Below the pieces are notes generated by a model, which saw only the letters and a program-made list of their open reading frames with translations, was not told where the DNA came from and did not search any database. Shown in pieces: positions 17,543-25,962 of a stretch of DNA of 64,000 nt (positions within the stretch are counted from its first letter, which is position 1; each line of letters starts with the position of its first letter). The stretch is from Planctomycetota bacterium (GTDB taxonomy: Bacteria > Planctomycetota > Planctomycetia > Pirellulales > Lacipirellulaceae), in the NCBI GenBank assembly GCA_013152205.1, contig JAADGV010000002.1:21898-85897 (forward strand). Reading direction: 5' to 3'. The position numbers were made by a program, and so were the translations under genes.

Positions 17543-18628
17543 ATGAGTACAACCAATCGACGCGACGCCTTACGAGCAATTGGAGGCACTTTGGCTTTGC
17601 CGCTGCTGCCTGGAATTGCGTTAAGCATTGCTGCCGAAGGCGACGTCATCAAAAAACCCATTAAGGTGGGGCAAATCGGAGTAGGTCACGCACACGCCAA
17701 CAAGCTGGCCGTCTTTCGCGATTCGCCCGATTTTGAAGTGGTTGGCATTGTCGAAACCGACGAGGCCTTGCGAAACAAAGCTAGATCTCAGGCAGCCTAT
17801 CGAGATTTGCCTTGGATGACCGAGGAGCAATTGCTCAACGTCTCGGGGCTTGAACTGGTGCTTGTCGAGACTCAGGTACGCGATCTATTGAATACCGCCG
17901 AGACTTGTGTGGCGGCTGGCAAGCATATCCATCTCGACAAACCAGCGGGCGCATCGTTGTCGCAGTTCCGCCGCATCTTAGACCGTGCCGCCCAACAGAA
18001 GCTGTTGGTGCAAATGGGTTATATGTACCGCTACAACCCTGCCATTGTGCTACTGCGTGAAGTGCTCAAGCAAGGCTGGTTGGGTGATCCCTTCGAAGTA
18101 CACGCCGTGATGAGTAAAGTCATCAACCCCGATCGTCGCCGTCAGTTGGCGGAGTATCCCGGGGGAGTCATGTTCGAGTTGGGCTGCCATCTAATCGATC
18201 TCGTCGTGGGCGTCCTCGGAGCCCCCCAGAAAGTAACGCCCTATCCGCAGCAAATTGGCGGAGACGACCGGCTGGTCAACAATATGTTGGCCGTCTTCGA
18301 GTACCCAAAGGCCCTAGCAACCGTGAAATCGAGTGCTTTAGAAGTCGAGGGTTTCAAGCGACGGCATTTTGTTGTTTGCGGAACCGAAGGGACTTTCCAT
18401 ATTCAACCGTTAGACGCCCCGACAGTACGTGTGGCGTTTTCTTCCCCCCACGCGAAATACAAAAAGGGCTACCAGGACATCGCTTTGCCCAAATACAAAC
18501 GCTATGTCGACGATGCCGCGGATATAGCAAGCATCCTTCGCGGCAAAAAGACAGTCGATTTTTCGTACGAACACGATCTGGCAGTACAAACAGCCGTTTT
18601 GCAAGCGAGCGCATTACCACTTAACTAG
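17543..18628 (+). CDS. Gfo/Idh/MocA-family oxidoreductase with Tat signal
   Basis: 361 residues from the ATG at 17543, preceded by GGAGG at a good distance. The N-terminus TNRRDALRAIGGTLALPLLPG has a twin-arginine followed by a hydrophobic segment, so export in folded form is likely. The Rossmann entry IKVGQIGVGHAHANKLAVF is followed by VGIVETDEALRN. LDKPAG matches the EKP/DKP motif, and GGVMFELGCHLIDLVVGVLG supplies the active-site His region. The family uses NAD(P) to oxidise or reduce sugars, inositols and similar compounds. The substrate is unknown. Planctomycetes carry many such exported paralogues. Confidence 0.88.
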   Translation: MSTTNRRDALRAIGGTLALPLLPGIALSIAAEGDVIKKPIKVGQIGVGHAHANKLAVFRDSPDFEVVGIVETDEALRNKARSQAAYRDLPWMTEEQLLNVSGLELVLVETQVRDLLNTAETCVAAGKHIHLDKPAGASLSQFRRILDRAAQQKLLVQMGYMYRYNPAIVLLREVLKQGWLGDPFEVHAVMSKVINPDRRRQLAEYPGGVMFELGCHLIDLVVGVLGAPQKVTPYPQQIGGDDRLVNNMLAVFEYPKALATVKSSALEVEGFKRRHFVVCGTEGTFHIQPLDAPTVRVAFSSPHAKYKKGYQDIALPKYKRYVDDAADIASILRGKKTVDFSYEHDLAVQTAVLQASALPLN

Positions 18629-18630
18629 AC

Positions 18631-18655
18631 GAGGGAATTTCAAAACACGTTCTAA
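18631..18655. repeat. Solitary end of the MITE-like element
   Basis: Identical over 25 bases to 32221-32245 (core AATTTCAAAACACGTTCTAA). The partner arm is not found nearby, so this is an isolated end or a remnant. Confidence 0.65.
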
Positions 18656-18900
18656 CCCAAAAAAAGAGCCCCTTCGATCGTGCCGTCCTTTTTGGTTCGC
18701 AGGCTCTCGAGTTGCGCTGCGAGTAAACTGAGTCTTCGGTCCAGTTAGCCGACGGCATCCCTTGTCGAAAGGGCCCTTACACTTGAAGTCTATGCCCGTA
18801 CAGCAAACGAGGCAAGAAAAACCTTTTTCGCCCGAGAAAAGCCCATGTGGGCAAGGGTGGCTAGAGCGCTATCGCCTTTTCTGTTTGCTAGAGCATTTGT

Positions 18901-18947
18901 CACTTGAGTGCTGCGCTCCACCGAGACGGTGGGGCTATATAGCCCGG
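18901..18947. repeat. Hairpin repeat CCACCGAGACGGTGG, copy 1
   Basis: CCACCGAGACGGTGG forms a six-base stem and is followed by GGCTATATAGCC, itself a palindrome. The inverted copy is at 57834-57880, with only a few mismatches across the core. Confidence 0.65.
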
Positions 18948-18988
18948 TCGTTGGCTACTTCCCCGCCGTACTCTGGGATGGGCTCTTA

Positions 18989-19903
18989 TCAAAAACTACC
19001 TAGATACGACTCTAGGCGGACGATTCGATTGAGGGTCCACCAATCGAGAAATTCGGCCCGCAATCGCTCAGCCGACTCATGCTCTGTAACAATACAACGT
19101 GCCAGTTCGGCGGCGTGCCCATCGCTGGGCATTTGCGCAAGCCAACGTTGAAACATTGCCTGGGCCGTGGCATGGTCGTTAAGCTTACCAAGGCGACTTT
19201 GTAGCTTCTCGACCAACGGATAGAACTCGGTACGCAACTCGGTCGGAAATACGCTGTGGAATAGTTCGATCGAGTATCGCAACCGCTTGCCTGCCAGACG
19301 AAGCTCATGAAGCTGCTCGAGAGAGGGCTGCTCGTTGGCTCCGCAAGGGGCCATAAGGGCGGTTAACTCCATTACCGATTGGCTTGATTTCCGTAGAGCC
19401 ACTTTTGCAAATGGGCCAATCGTTCGCTTCTTTTTTTGATTCTCTTTACCTAGTGTGGCCAAACATTGCTTCAAGCTACGTTCGATCTTGCCGTGTTTTG
19501 CTCGCTTCTCTACCGCGACAAGCTGTTGTTGAACATCCACCCGTTGCTGTTGAAGACGTGCAACTACGTATTCTGAAAACGGTTTGGCTTGAGATTCATG
19601 CTGGATACGCCCTAGCAGGACATCGGTATCTCTTGCCGCCCCGGCAGCTTGCCGAATACGCCGTAGCCAACGGCGAAGCAAAGTTGGCTTTTCGCTCATC
19701 AGCGGACGAAACGCTTGTAAAGCGGCTCCTGCGCGTCGGCAGGCGACACGCAGTTGGTGGACGTGCTCAACATCCTCGGCATACTCCCAGGCTGCCAATG
19801 GCAACATCTTTTGCACATGCTGCACGCGCAGCGTCAACACCTGCTCAGCCACTTTTGTAGCCGGCAGGCGATTCGACGAAATATCAATCCATTTGCCAGC
19901 CAT
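18989..19903 (-). CDS. CHAD domain protein
   Basis: 304 residues forming essentially one CHAD domain. This is an all-helical fold with conserved His, Arg and Lys that binds inorganic polyphosphate. Signature segments are DVEHVHQLRVACRRAGAAL near residue 45, then RRIRQAAGAARDTDVLL and HELRLAGKRLRYSIELF near residue 205, together with RLGKLNDHATA. No CYTH/VTC triphosphatase domain is fused or adjacent. Likely cytoplasmic and associated with polyphosphate granules. The ATG at 19903 is the only reasonable start. Confidence 0.88.
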   Translation of the reverse strand: MAGKWIDISSNRLPATKVAEQVLTLRVQHVQKMLPLAAWEYAEDVEHVHQLRVACRRAGAALQAFRPLMSEKPTLLRRWLRRIRQAAGAARDTDVLLGRIQHESQAKPFSEYVVARLQQQRVDVQQQLVAVEKRAKHGKIERSLKQCLATLGKENQKKKRTIGPFAKVALRKSSQSVMELTALMAPCGANEQPSLEQLHELRLAGKRLRYSIELFHSVFPTELRTEFYPLVEKLQSRLGKLNDHATAQAMFQRWLAQMPSDGHAAELARCIVTEHESAERLRAEFLDWWTLNRIVRLESYLGSF

Positions 19904-20114
19904 CCAACTAGATTAACTTGCCGGCAGCCTCAGGGCAACTTTCAGCCGTTTGCAGGTATCCAGGCAAGGAAACCGCTCATCAACGCTGATGAACCGCAAA
20001 TTATTTCTAGCTTCTACCGATGTACCGTTGTTGTTCAATCCAGTATCGTAGAATTATTGATGTATGCGCCAGAAACTTTACTTGCTTCACAAGCTTCTGA
20101 CAACGAGAACTGCC

Positions 20115-21569
20115 ATGATTCGACGTACTGCTTTGTTTTCTCTACTGAGTTTCTTCCTCCTTACGTTGCCATCGTCGGTATTGGCCAAGGGCGATACTCG
20201 ACCGCCAAACATTGTCGTCATTTTTATCGACGACATGGGGTATGCAGACATTGGGCCCTTTGGCGCCAAGGGCTATGAGACGCCGCATTTAGATCGAATG
20301 GCCAAAGAAGGACGCATCTTTACAGATTTCCATTCGGCGACGGCGGTCTGCTCGGCTTCGCGGGCTGCCTTGCTGACCGGATGTTACCCTGAGCGCATTA
20401 GCATCCGTGGTGCGTTACCGCCAAGCGCCAAGCATGGCCTTAATCCCGACGAAACCACGATTGCCGAGCTATGTAAACAACAAGGTTACGCAACTGCGGT
20501 CTATGGAAAATGGCACTTGGGACACCTCCAACCCTTTTTGCCCCTGCAGCATGGATTTGACGAATACTTTGGTTTGCCCTATTCCAACGACATGTGGCCG
20601 CAGCCTGATGTGCAAGGCGATCCGGTCCCAAAAGGACGTCTTCGCTATCCTAATCTACCTTTGTACGAAGGTGATCGAATTGTTAGCGAGGAGGTGACGG
20701 CCGAGGATCAGGCTCAGTTGACCACTTGGTACACTGAGCGAGCCGTGCATTTCATCGACCGAAACAGCGAGCGACCGTTTTTTCTTTATCTGCCACACAC
20801 GATGGTGCATGTGCCGATTTTTGTTTCTAGCAAATTTAAGGGCAAAAGCGAGCAAGGGCTGTACGGCGATGTCGTGATGGAGTTGGATTGGTCGGTTGGG
20901 CAGGTACTCGAAGCATTGAAACGCAATGGCATCGACGACCAAACCCTTGTTGTGTTTACCTCGGACAATGGGCCTTGGCTCAACTACGGCAATCATGCTG
21001 GTTCGGCAGAGCCGTTGCGCGAAGGCAAAGGCACGATGTTTGAAGGTGGGTACCGCGAACCGTGCGTGATGCGTTGGCCGAAAAAAATACCGGCTGGCAC
21101 CAAGTGCGATGAGTTTGCAACCACGATGGACCTGCTGCCGACGATTGCGAAGTTGATTGGCGGCAAACTTTCGACAGATCGCCCCATCGATGGCAAAGAC
21201 ATTTGGCCGCTGATGGCTGGCGAGGCTGATGCAAAAAGTCCTTATGACGCTTTCTTCTGTTACTACAGCGGCGAACTACGTGCCGTTCGCGACCGACGTT
21301 GGAAGCTCCATTTCCCCCACCGCTATCGCACGTTGGCTGGCAAGAAGCCTGGGCAAGATGGCTATCGTGTTTCCTATAGCCATACCAAGATCGGCCATGA
21401 ATTGTTCGACCTGAAGAACGACGTTGGCGAAACCACCAATGTGGCGGATGCGCACCCCGAAATTGTTGCTCGGCTTAAAAAACAGGCAGAGCAGATGCGG
21501 GGCGAGCTTGGCGACCGTTTGACCAAACGCACAGGAAGCCAAGTCAGGCCAGCGGGGGCACTAGAATAA
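20115..21569 (+). CDS. Secreted formylglycine-dependent sulfatase
   Basis: 484 residues from the ATG at 20115 ([20 protein letters not shown]), which gives a clear signal peptide ending near VLAKG. An upstream start at 20064 would put polar residues before it. [22 protein letters not shown] holds the metal-binding Asp pair. The sulfatase signature [11 protein letters not shown] has Cys79 as the residue converted to formylglycine. GKWHLGHL and [16 protein letters not shown] complete the site. This is an arylsulfatase-A-like enzyme that removes sulfate esters, probably from algal or animal polysaccharide. No anaerobic or aerobic maturase gene lies in the window. Confidence 0.92.
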   Translation: MIRRTALFSLLSFFLLTLPSSVLAKGDTRPPNIVVIFIDDMGYADIGPFGAKGYETPHLDRMAKEGRIFTDFHSATAVCSASRAALLTGCYPERISIRGALPPSAKHGLNPDETTIAELCKQQGYATAVYGKWHLGHLQPFLPLQHGFDEYFGLPYSNDMWPQPDVQGDPVPKGRLRYPNLPLYEGDRIVSEEVTAEDQAQLTTWYTERAVHFIDRNSERPFFLYLPHTMVHVPIFVSSKFKGKSEQGLYGDVVMELDWSVGQVLEALKRNGIDDQTLVVFTSDNGPWLNYGNHAGSAEPLREGKGTMFEGGYREPCVMRWPKKIPAGTKCDEFATTMDLLPTIAKLIGGKLSTDRPIDGKDIWPLMAGEADAKSPYDAFFCYYSGELRAVRDRRWKLHFPHRYRTLAGKKPGQDGYRVSYSHTKIGHELFDLKNDVGETTNVADAHPEIVARLKKQAEQMRGELGDRLTKRTGSQVRPAGALE

Positions 21570-21633
21570 TTCCTCGCCCAACGGTCCTACTCAAGTCCGG
21601 ATTTTGGCATACACAAACCCAAGAAACGAATTT

Positions 21634-22968
21634 ATGAAGACGCTCATAAAAAATGCACAAGTCGTAACGCCCACTGGCATCGAAAGTGTCTCGGTGTTGG
21701 TGGAGGGTGATAAAATTGCCGCGATTGATGCTGCCGTCCAGACCACCGCGGATGAAATTGTCGACGCCGCGGGATTGTTCCTGCTGCCTGGGGTGGTGGA
21801 CGATCAAGTTCACTTTCGCGAGCCGGGCTTGACCCATAAGGAAGACCTGACCGCAGCAAGTCGGGCTTGTGCGAAGGGTGGGGTGACAACCTTCCTGGAG
21901 ATGCCTAATACGGTGCCTGCGGCGAAGACGCAAGCGTTGGTTGATGCAAAATTGGCACTTGCAGCAGAAAAATCGTTGGTCAACTATGGGTTCTATATTG
22001 GCGCAACACCCGATAATATCGACGATCTTGCTACCGCGAAAAACACGCCCGGGATAAAAATATTTATCGGCTCGAGCACGGGCGACTTGCTGGTTGACCG
22101 TCAAGATTCGCTGGAACGGATTTTTGCGGAGACCACGCTCCCGCTTACGGCCCACTGCGAGGATGAGTCGACGATTCGGGCCAATGCCGAAAAATATCGA
22201 GACAGCAGCGATGTGGCAGACCATTCGCGGGTTCGCAACCACGAGGCGGCAATCATCGCCACCCGTCGAGCGCTCGATCTTGCTTATCGGCATAATCATC
22301 GTTTTCATGTCTTGCATGTCTCGACCGGCGCAGAGACCGAGTTGTTGGCCGACCATCGTGGGCTGATTACTGCGGAAGCTTGCCCCCACCACCTGCTGTT
22401 TAACGTCGACGACTATCCGCGGCTGGGGACACTGATCCAGGCAAATCCATCCATCAAAACGGCAGCCGACAACAGCCAACTTTGGCAGGCTTTGCTGGAC
22501 GGAAGAATTCAAGTCGTAGCAACGGACCACGCACCGCATACTTTAGAAGAAAAACAGCAGCCCTACCCTCACGCTCCTTCGGGCATGCCTTGCATCGAAA
22601 ACTGTTTGGCATTGATGCTCAACGAAGTGAACCGAGGCCGCTGCACTTTGGAGCAGGTGGTCCAGTGGATGTGCGACGCCCCGGCACGGGTATGGGACAT
22701 TGTGGACAAAGGCCGAATAGCGGAAGGCTACGATGCGGATTTGGTATTGGTCGATTTAGGGCGAACTTGTCGAGTTCGGAACGAAGATCAGATATCCAAA
22801 TGCGGCTGGAGTGCCTGGGATGGCGAGGAACTTACCGGCTGGGCTGTACGAACCTGGGTGATGGGGCAGGAAGTCTATCGCGAGGGGAAGTTCGATACCA
22901 GCCGCCTGGGGCAGGCCGCAGAATTTGACCATGCCCGCGGCGGATATTGGGCCACCGTCACCAGCTAG
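21634..22968 (+). CDS. pyrC: Dihydroorotase
   Basis: 444 residues from the ATG at 21634 ([13 protein letters not shown]), 65 bases after the sulfatase stop. The amidohydrolase metal motif is [19 protein letters not shown], with the D-x-H and R-E-P-G of class I dihydroorotases. MPNTVPA, the His-rich [16 protein letters not shown] and [12 protein letters not shown] follow. The enzyme closes carbamoyl aspartate to dihydroorotate in pyrimidine synthesis. Allantoinase is a close relative, but FREPG and TLEEK favour dihydroorotase. Some members are non-catalytic partners, yet all metal ligands seem present here. Cytoplasmic. Confidence 0.9.
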   Translation: MKTLIKNAQVVTPTGIESVSVLVEGDKIAAIDAAVQTTADEIVDAAGLFLLPGVVDDQVHFREPGLTHKEDLTAASRACAKGGVTTFLEMPNTVPAAKTQALVDAKLALAAEKSLVNYGFYIGATPDNIDDLATAKNTPGIKIFIGSSTGDLLVDRQDSLERIFAETTLPLTAHCEDESTIRANAEKYRDSSDVADHSRVRNHEAAIIATRRALDLAYRHNHRFHVLHVSTGAETELLADHRGLITAEACPHHLLFNVDDYPRLGTLIQANPSIKTAADNSQLWQALLDGRIQVVATDHAPHTLEEKQQPYPHAPSGMPCIENCLALMLNEVNRGRCTLEQVVQWMCDAPARVWDIVDKGRIAEGYDADLVLVDLGRTCRVRNEDQISKCGWSAWDGEELTGWAVRTWVMGQEVYREGKFDTSRLGQAAEFDHARGGYWATVTS

Positions 22969-23111
22969 ACGGTCAGATTGGCTAAATGGACGTTGGCCTC
23001 GTGCTCTGCCAACGGTAGAATGCACGTCGACCCAGCTGATACCAAAATGCAAGCAGCATCTCCCGCCCCGATTGTTTCATCTACTGCGTTCCGTAAGGAC
23101 ACGAGTCAATA

Positions 23112-23822
23112 ATGTCGGAACGACTTTGGTACTTGAAACGCTGTGATTTATTTCAGCGGCTCAGTCCCGAACAACTTGCTTCGGTCGAGTCTCGTAGCCG
23201 TATGCGGGAATGTCCTCGGGGTACGCCAATCTATCTACCCGCAGACTATGCCAATGGCGTGCTGTTGCTGGCCAAAGGGCGTGTGAAGATTGGTAGCTTT
23301 ACCGAAGAAGGCAAGCAGACGATTCTGACGTTCATCGAGCCGGGCGAGTTATTTGGCGAGTTGGCCCTGATGGGCACGGAAGAACGCGAAGAATATGCCG
23401 AAGCGGTCGAGAAATCGACGGTGCTTCTCATCCCCAACGAGGTGATGCAGCAACTGCTGGCAGAGAACCCCGCGGTTTCTCTGGGCATCACCAAATTGTT
23501 TGGTTTGCGACGGCAGCGAATTGAGCGACGGCTAAAATACCTGCTATTTCGCTCGAATCGCGAACGGCTGGTACATTTACTGCTGGAATTGGCCGAGCAG
23601 TATGGCCAAAGGACCGGTGCGGGCGTGGAACTTCGTATTAAACTCTCGCACCAAGACTTGGCGAGTATTGTAGGTAGCACACGAGAAACCGTGACGGTTG
23701 TGCTGGGCGAACTGCAATCCGAGGGACGTTTGCAGCTAGGACGAAGGAAAATCATATTAACGGACATAGCCCAATTGGCCGAGAGCGTGAGTATACCCGT
23801 CCCCCGACTTCGAGGGGCTTGA
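23112..23822 (+). CDS. Crp/Fnr-family transcriptional regulator
   Basis: 236 residues. The N-terminal cyclic-nucleotide-binding-like beta barrel (residues about 10-125) contains GRVKIGSFTEEGKQTILTFIEPGELFGELALMG. The C-terminal winged helix has LSHQDLASIVGSTRETVTVVLGELQSEGRL (about residues 180-210), the recognition helix of the family. The N-terminus has no Fnr-type cysteine cluster (only Cys at about 10 and 36), so oxygen sensing by Fe-S is not supported. No binding site can be assigned. The next gene starts 116 bases downstream. Confidence 0.9.
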   Translation: MSERLWYLKRCDLFQRLSPEQLASVESRSRMRECPRGTPIYLPADYANGVLLLAKGRVKIGSFTEEGKQTILTFIEPGELFGELALMGTEEREEYAEAVEKSTVLLIPNEVMQQLLAENPAVSLGITKLFGLRRQRIERRLKYLLFRSNRERLVHLLLELAEQYGQRTGAGVELRIKLSHQDLASIVGSTRETVTVVLGELQSEGRLQLGRRKIILTDIAQLAESVSIPVPRLRGA

Positions 23823-23938
23823 TGGCGGTATTGTGAGGTGTTTCACAGACAAATTGGCCGCATTAGACGACTATTGGCATAGAGGGATCCGCAGAAGCCG
23901 CTGGACTCTGCGTGCGGCATACTGAGAAGGCTAGAAGA

Positions 23939-24361
23939 ATGTCAACTAACCAACAACATGACGACTGGCGTGACTGCCCCATTGGCGAATTGAGCCAGAT
24001 GGTGGGGCGATTGAATGCTGCTCAGCGGCAGGCGCGGATGAAGCAGCTTTATGGCAAGGCTGCGGCTTGTGTGCTGCTGGTGGCGGTTGGAGTTTTTGCG
24101 GTAGGTACGGTCCTTTCTTCTCGGTATGGAGGGATTACATGCCCCGAGTGCCAAGAGCATTTTGTGGCATTCTACGACCATCAGACCAAAGCGACGGCCA
24201 TGGATGATGCCCTAGCCTCGAGCATGACGAAGCATCTTGAGAACTGCGGTAGTTGCCGTAGTGCTTTTGAAAAAAGTTACCCTGGCGTTCTACCAGCCGA
24301 GCTGTCTGATCAGCTCGCGGTTCCTATTTTCGCTGTCGCCAATTTTGCGACGCTCTACTGA
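23939..24361 (+). CDS. Small membrane protein with zinc-type CxxC and HxxxCxxC motifs
   Basis: 140 residues from the ATG at 23939. There is a polar N-terminal 40 residues, one membrane helix at about 42-60, then a C-terminal domain with CPECQEHF (Cys68, Cys71) and HLENCGSCRSAF (His99, Cys103, Cys106). The second motif matches the zinc-binding anti-sigma (ZAS) signature H-x3-C-x2-C, but here it lies after the membrane helix rather than before it. No sigma factor gene is adjacent. It could be an anti-sigma-like sensor or simply a zinc-ribbon membrane protein. It overlaps the stop of the convergent YHS gene by seven bases. Confidence 0.6.
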   Translation: MSTNQQHDDWRDCPIGELSQMVGRLNAAQRQARMKQLYGKAAACVLLVAVGVFAVGTVLSSRYGGITCPECQEHFVAFYDHQTKATAMDDALASSMTKHLENCGSCRSAFEKSYPGVLPAELSDQLAVPIFAVANFATLY

Positions 24362-25623
24362 GCCGGTGTTGCTTCGGTCTTAGCAGCCTCAAGATATGCG
24401 GTCGGGTTGGCCTCGAACGAACGTTTTTCTTTGGCGCCGGCAAAAAGGAAAAGTTGGCCTTTGTCTTTGGATTGCTTCGAGTAGAAAACGCTGCCTGCGA
24501 TACGTTGCTCTTTTTCTACGAGTGAGACAATGCAGTCGCCCCCGAGTATGGGTAAATAGAGTTTTGGGTTGTTCTCGAACTTCTCCTTTTGCTCCTCGCC
24601 TGCTAACAAATAGATTTTGTTGTTAAGCTCGACTGGGAAATTCAATTTGCCTCGCACCCAGATCCCTTGCTCTTTGATCGAAACAGGGCAGTATCCCTCC
24701 ATCGCTAGCTTGCCGTCGGGTATCGCCTCTTTTTCGTCGTTAGCTGCCTCGTCAGCCAACGGCTTGGCATCGGCCAAGGCCTGTTGGTCTTTCGCATTTG
24801 CTGCAGGAATCATCTTCTGCTGGCCGTCGCCCTTCTGCGGTGGGGCTTTGTTGGCGACAGCAGGCGAGCCGCTACCTTGAGCGTGGCCCATAGCCATTGC
24901 TCCATAGCGGCTTGGATTGGCTCCGAAGGTCGCTCGCTGGTGCGATCCAGCGAAATAATATCGCAGTCCCCCGACGGTGGCGACCGTGGCGGGCAGACCT
25001 TGAATCTCTTTCTGTAGATCGACTTTACAGACGATGCAATTGCCATTGTGGGCAATGTCTTCGCTGGTGTATCGCTCGGTGTTATTCTGAAAACGCTCTC
25101 GCAACAACTCGCTGGCGAATAAATAAATTCGCCCCCGATGGACTACCCCAAAGCGCGGGTCGCCAGGAATTCGCTTGCCTGTTTCTGAATAGGAAACAAG
25201 ACAGTCTCCTCCTAAGACAGGGGCGTACTTTTCTGGCGCTGCGATAAAGATGTCTTTTTCGCGTTGGTTGGCAAACCAATAGATCTGTCCATCAAAAAAA
25301 ACGTGTCGGGTTGCGAGCCCTTCAATCCACTTTTGTTGGTCTCTTAACGCAACCACCGAGTAACCCTTTGCAGCAACTGGCAACTTGGTGTGGGAGTGCG
25401 AAAAAGGCAGGTACGGATTTGTGTCCGTGAGATTTGGTTCGGTGTAGACGCGTTGCGAAGCACCTGGGGCAGGTTGCGTCTGGGATGGTGGCTCTCGCGT
25501 ACCGCTCTCAGCCCATGCACTCCCGGCAAAGGCAACCAGCAAGACCACCGTGACTACCTGGGCGGCCAAGCAAGTAAGTTGCCTGAGACATTGCGTCAGT
25601 GAATAGATCGCCTGCATAAACAT
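24355..25623 (-). CDS. Secreted protein built of YHS-like repeats
   Basis: 422 residues with a membrane or signal segment at about 20-38, cleaved near SAWA. The rest is five imperfect repeats in which a Lys/Gly-rich start (KGYSVVALRDQQKWIEGL; EGYCPVSIKEQGIWVRG) is followed by a YHS-like core (FDGQIYWFANQREKDIF, HRGRIYLFASELLRERF, GLRYYFAGSHQRATFGA, NNKIYLLAGEEQKEKF, GQLFLFAGAKEKRSF). A low-complexity Ala/Lys linker separates repeats three and four. YHS domains are small metal-associated modules found near copper and heavy-metal transporters. Only some repeats keep a Cys (GGDCLVSY, GNCIVCK, GGDCIVSL). Function unknown; probably periplasmic. Confidence 0.7.
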   Translation of the reverse strand: MFMQAIYSLTQCLRQLTCLAAQVVTVVLLVAFAGSAWAESGTREPPSQTQPAPGASQRVYTEPNLTDTNPYLPFSHSHTKLPVAAKGYSVVALRDQQKWIEGLATRHVFFDGQIYWFANQREKDIFIAAPEKYAPVLGGDCLVSYSETGKRIPGDPRFGVVHRGRIYLFASELLRERFQNNTERYTSEDIAHNGNCIVCKVDLQKEIQGLPATVATVGGLRYYFAGSHQRATFGANPSRYGAMAMGHAQGSGSPAVANKAPPQKGDGQQKMIPAANAKDQQALADAKPLADEAANDEKEAIPDGKLAMEGYCPVSIKEQGIWVRGKLNFPVELNNKIYLLAGEEQKEKFENNPKLYLPILGGDCIVSLVEKEQRIAGSVFYSKQSKDKGQLFLFAGAKEKRSFEANPTAYLEAAKTEATPAQ

Positions 25624-25962
25624 AAGGAAACGCTAACTAGGACCAGTTGCTTCCAACTCGAGGGAGGAGTCTAGCGTTTTCGTCGAGTAGCGACGACGTC
25701 TTTTGCACCCGTTTTGAGACGTCAGGATGTTAAAACAGGGGAACTGGGGGCGACAGTAAAGAGGGGGTCGCATGGAATGCAACCAAGAACCGTGCAAACG
25801 CCAAGATGCGCAGCTGGCGGCTTCAGTCTCACGGCCGCGCAAACCTGAGACCTAGTTGGGGTTTGGGGTCGCCGCCAGCCACTGCATCTTGTTTCTTTGG
25901 CGTATCGCATTCGTCACAGCTAGATTTTAGGCCGTGGCCACATTGGTGGTCTGTGAGATGGT
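25624..25962. other. Intergenic region with a large imperfect hairpin
   Basis: At 25802-25891, CAAGATGC and GCTGGCGG on the left pair with CCGCCAGC and GCATCTTG on the right, with an inner GTCTCA/TGAGAC pair. This is a long imperfect stem. It lies downstream of the minus-strand mannosyltransferase and upstream of the YHS gene, so it may be a terminator or a leader RNA. No gene is supported. Confidence 0.5.

Larger units (their letters stand above)
18629..18988. other. Intergenic region with two repeat fragments
   Basis: At 18631-18655 there is a 25-base stretch identical to 32221-32245 (the end of the MITE-like element). At 18901-18947 there is a hairpin-bearing repeat (CCACCGAGACGGTGG) that is inverted at 57834-57880. 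No gene is supported. Confidence 0.55.
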
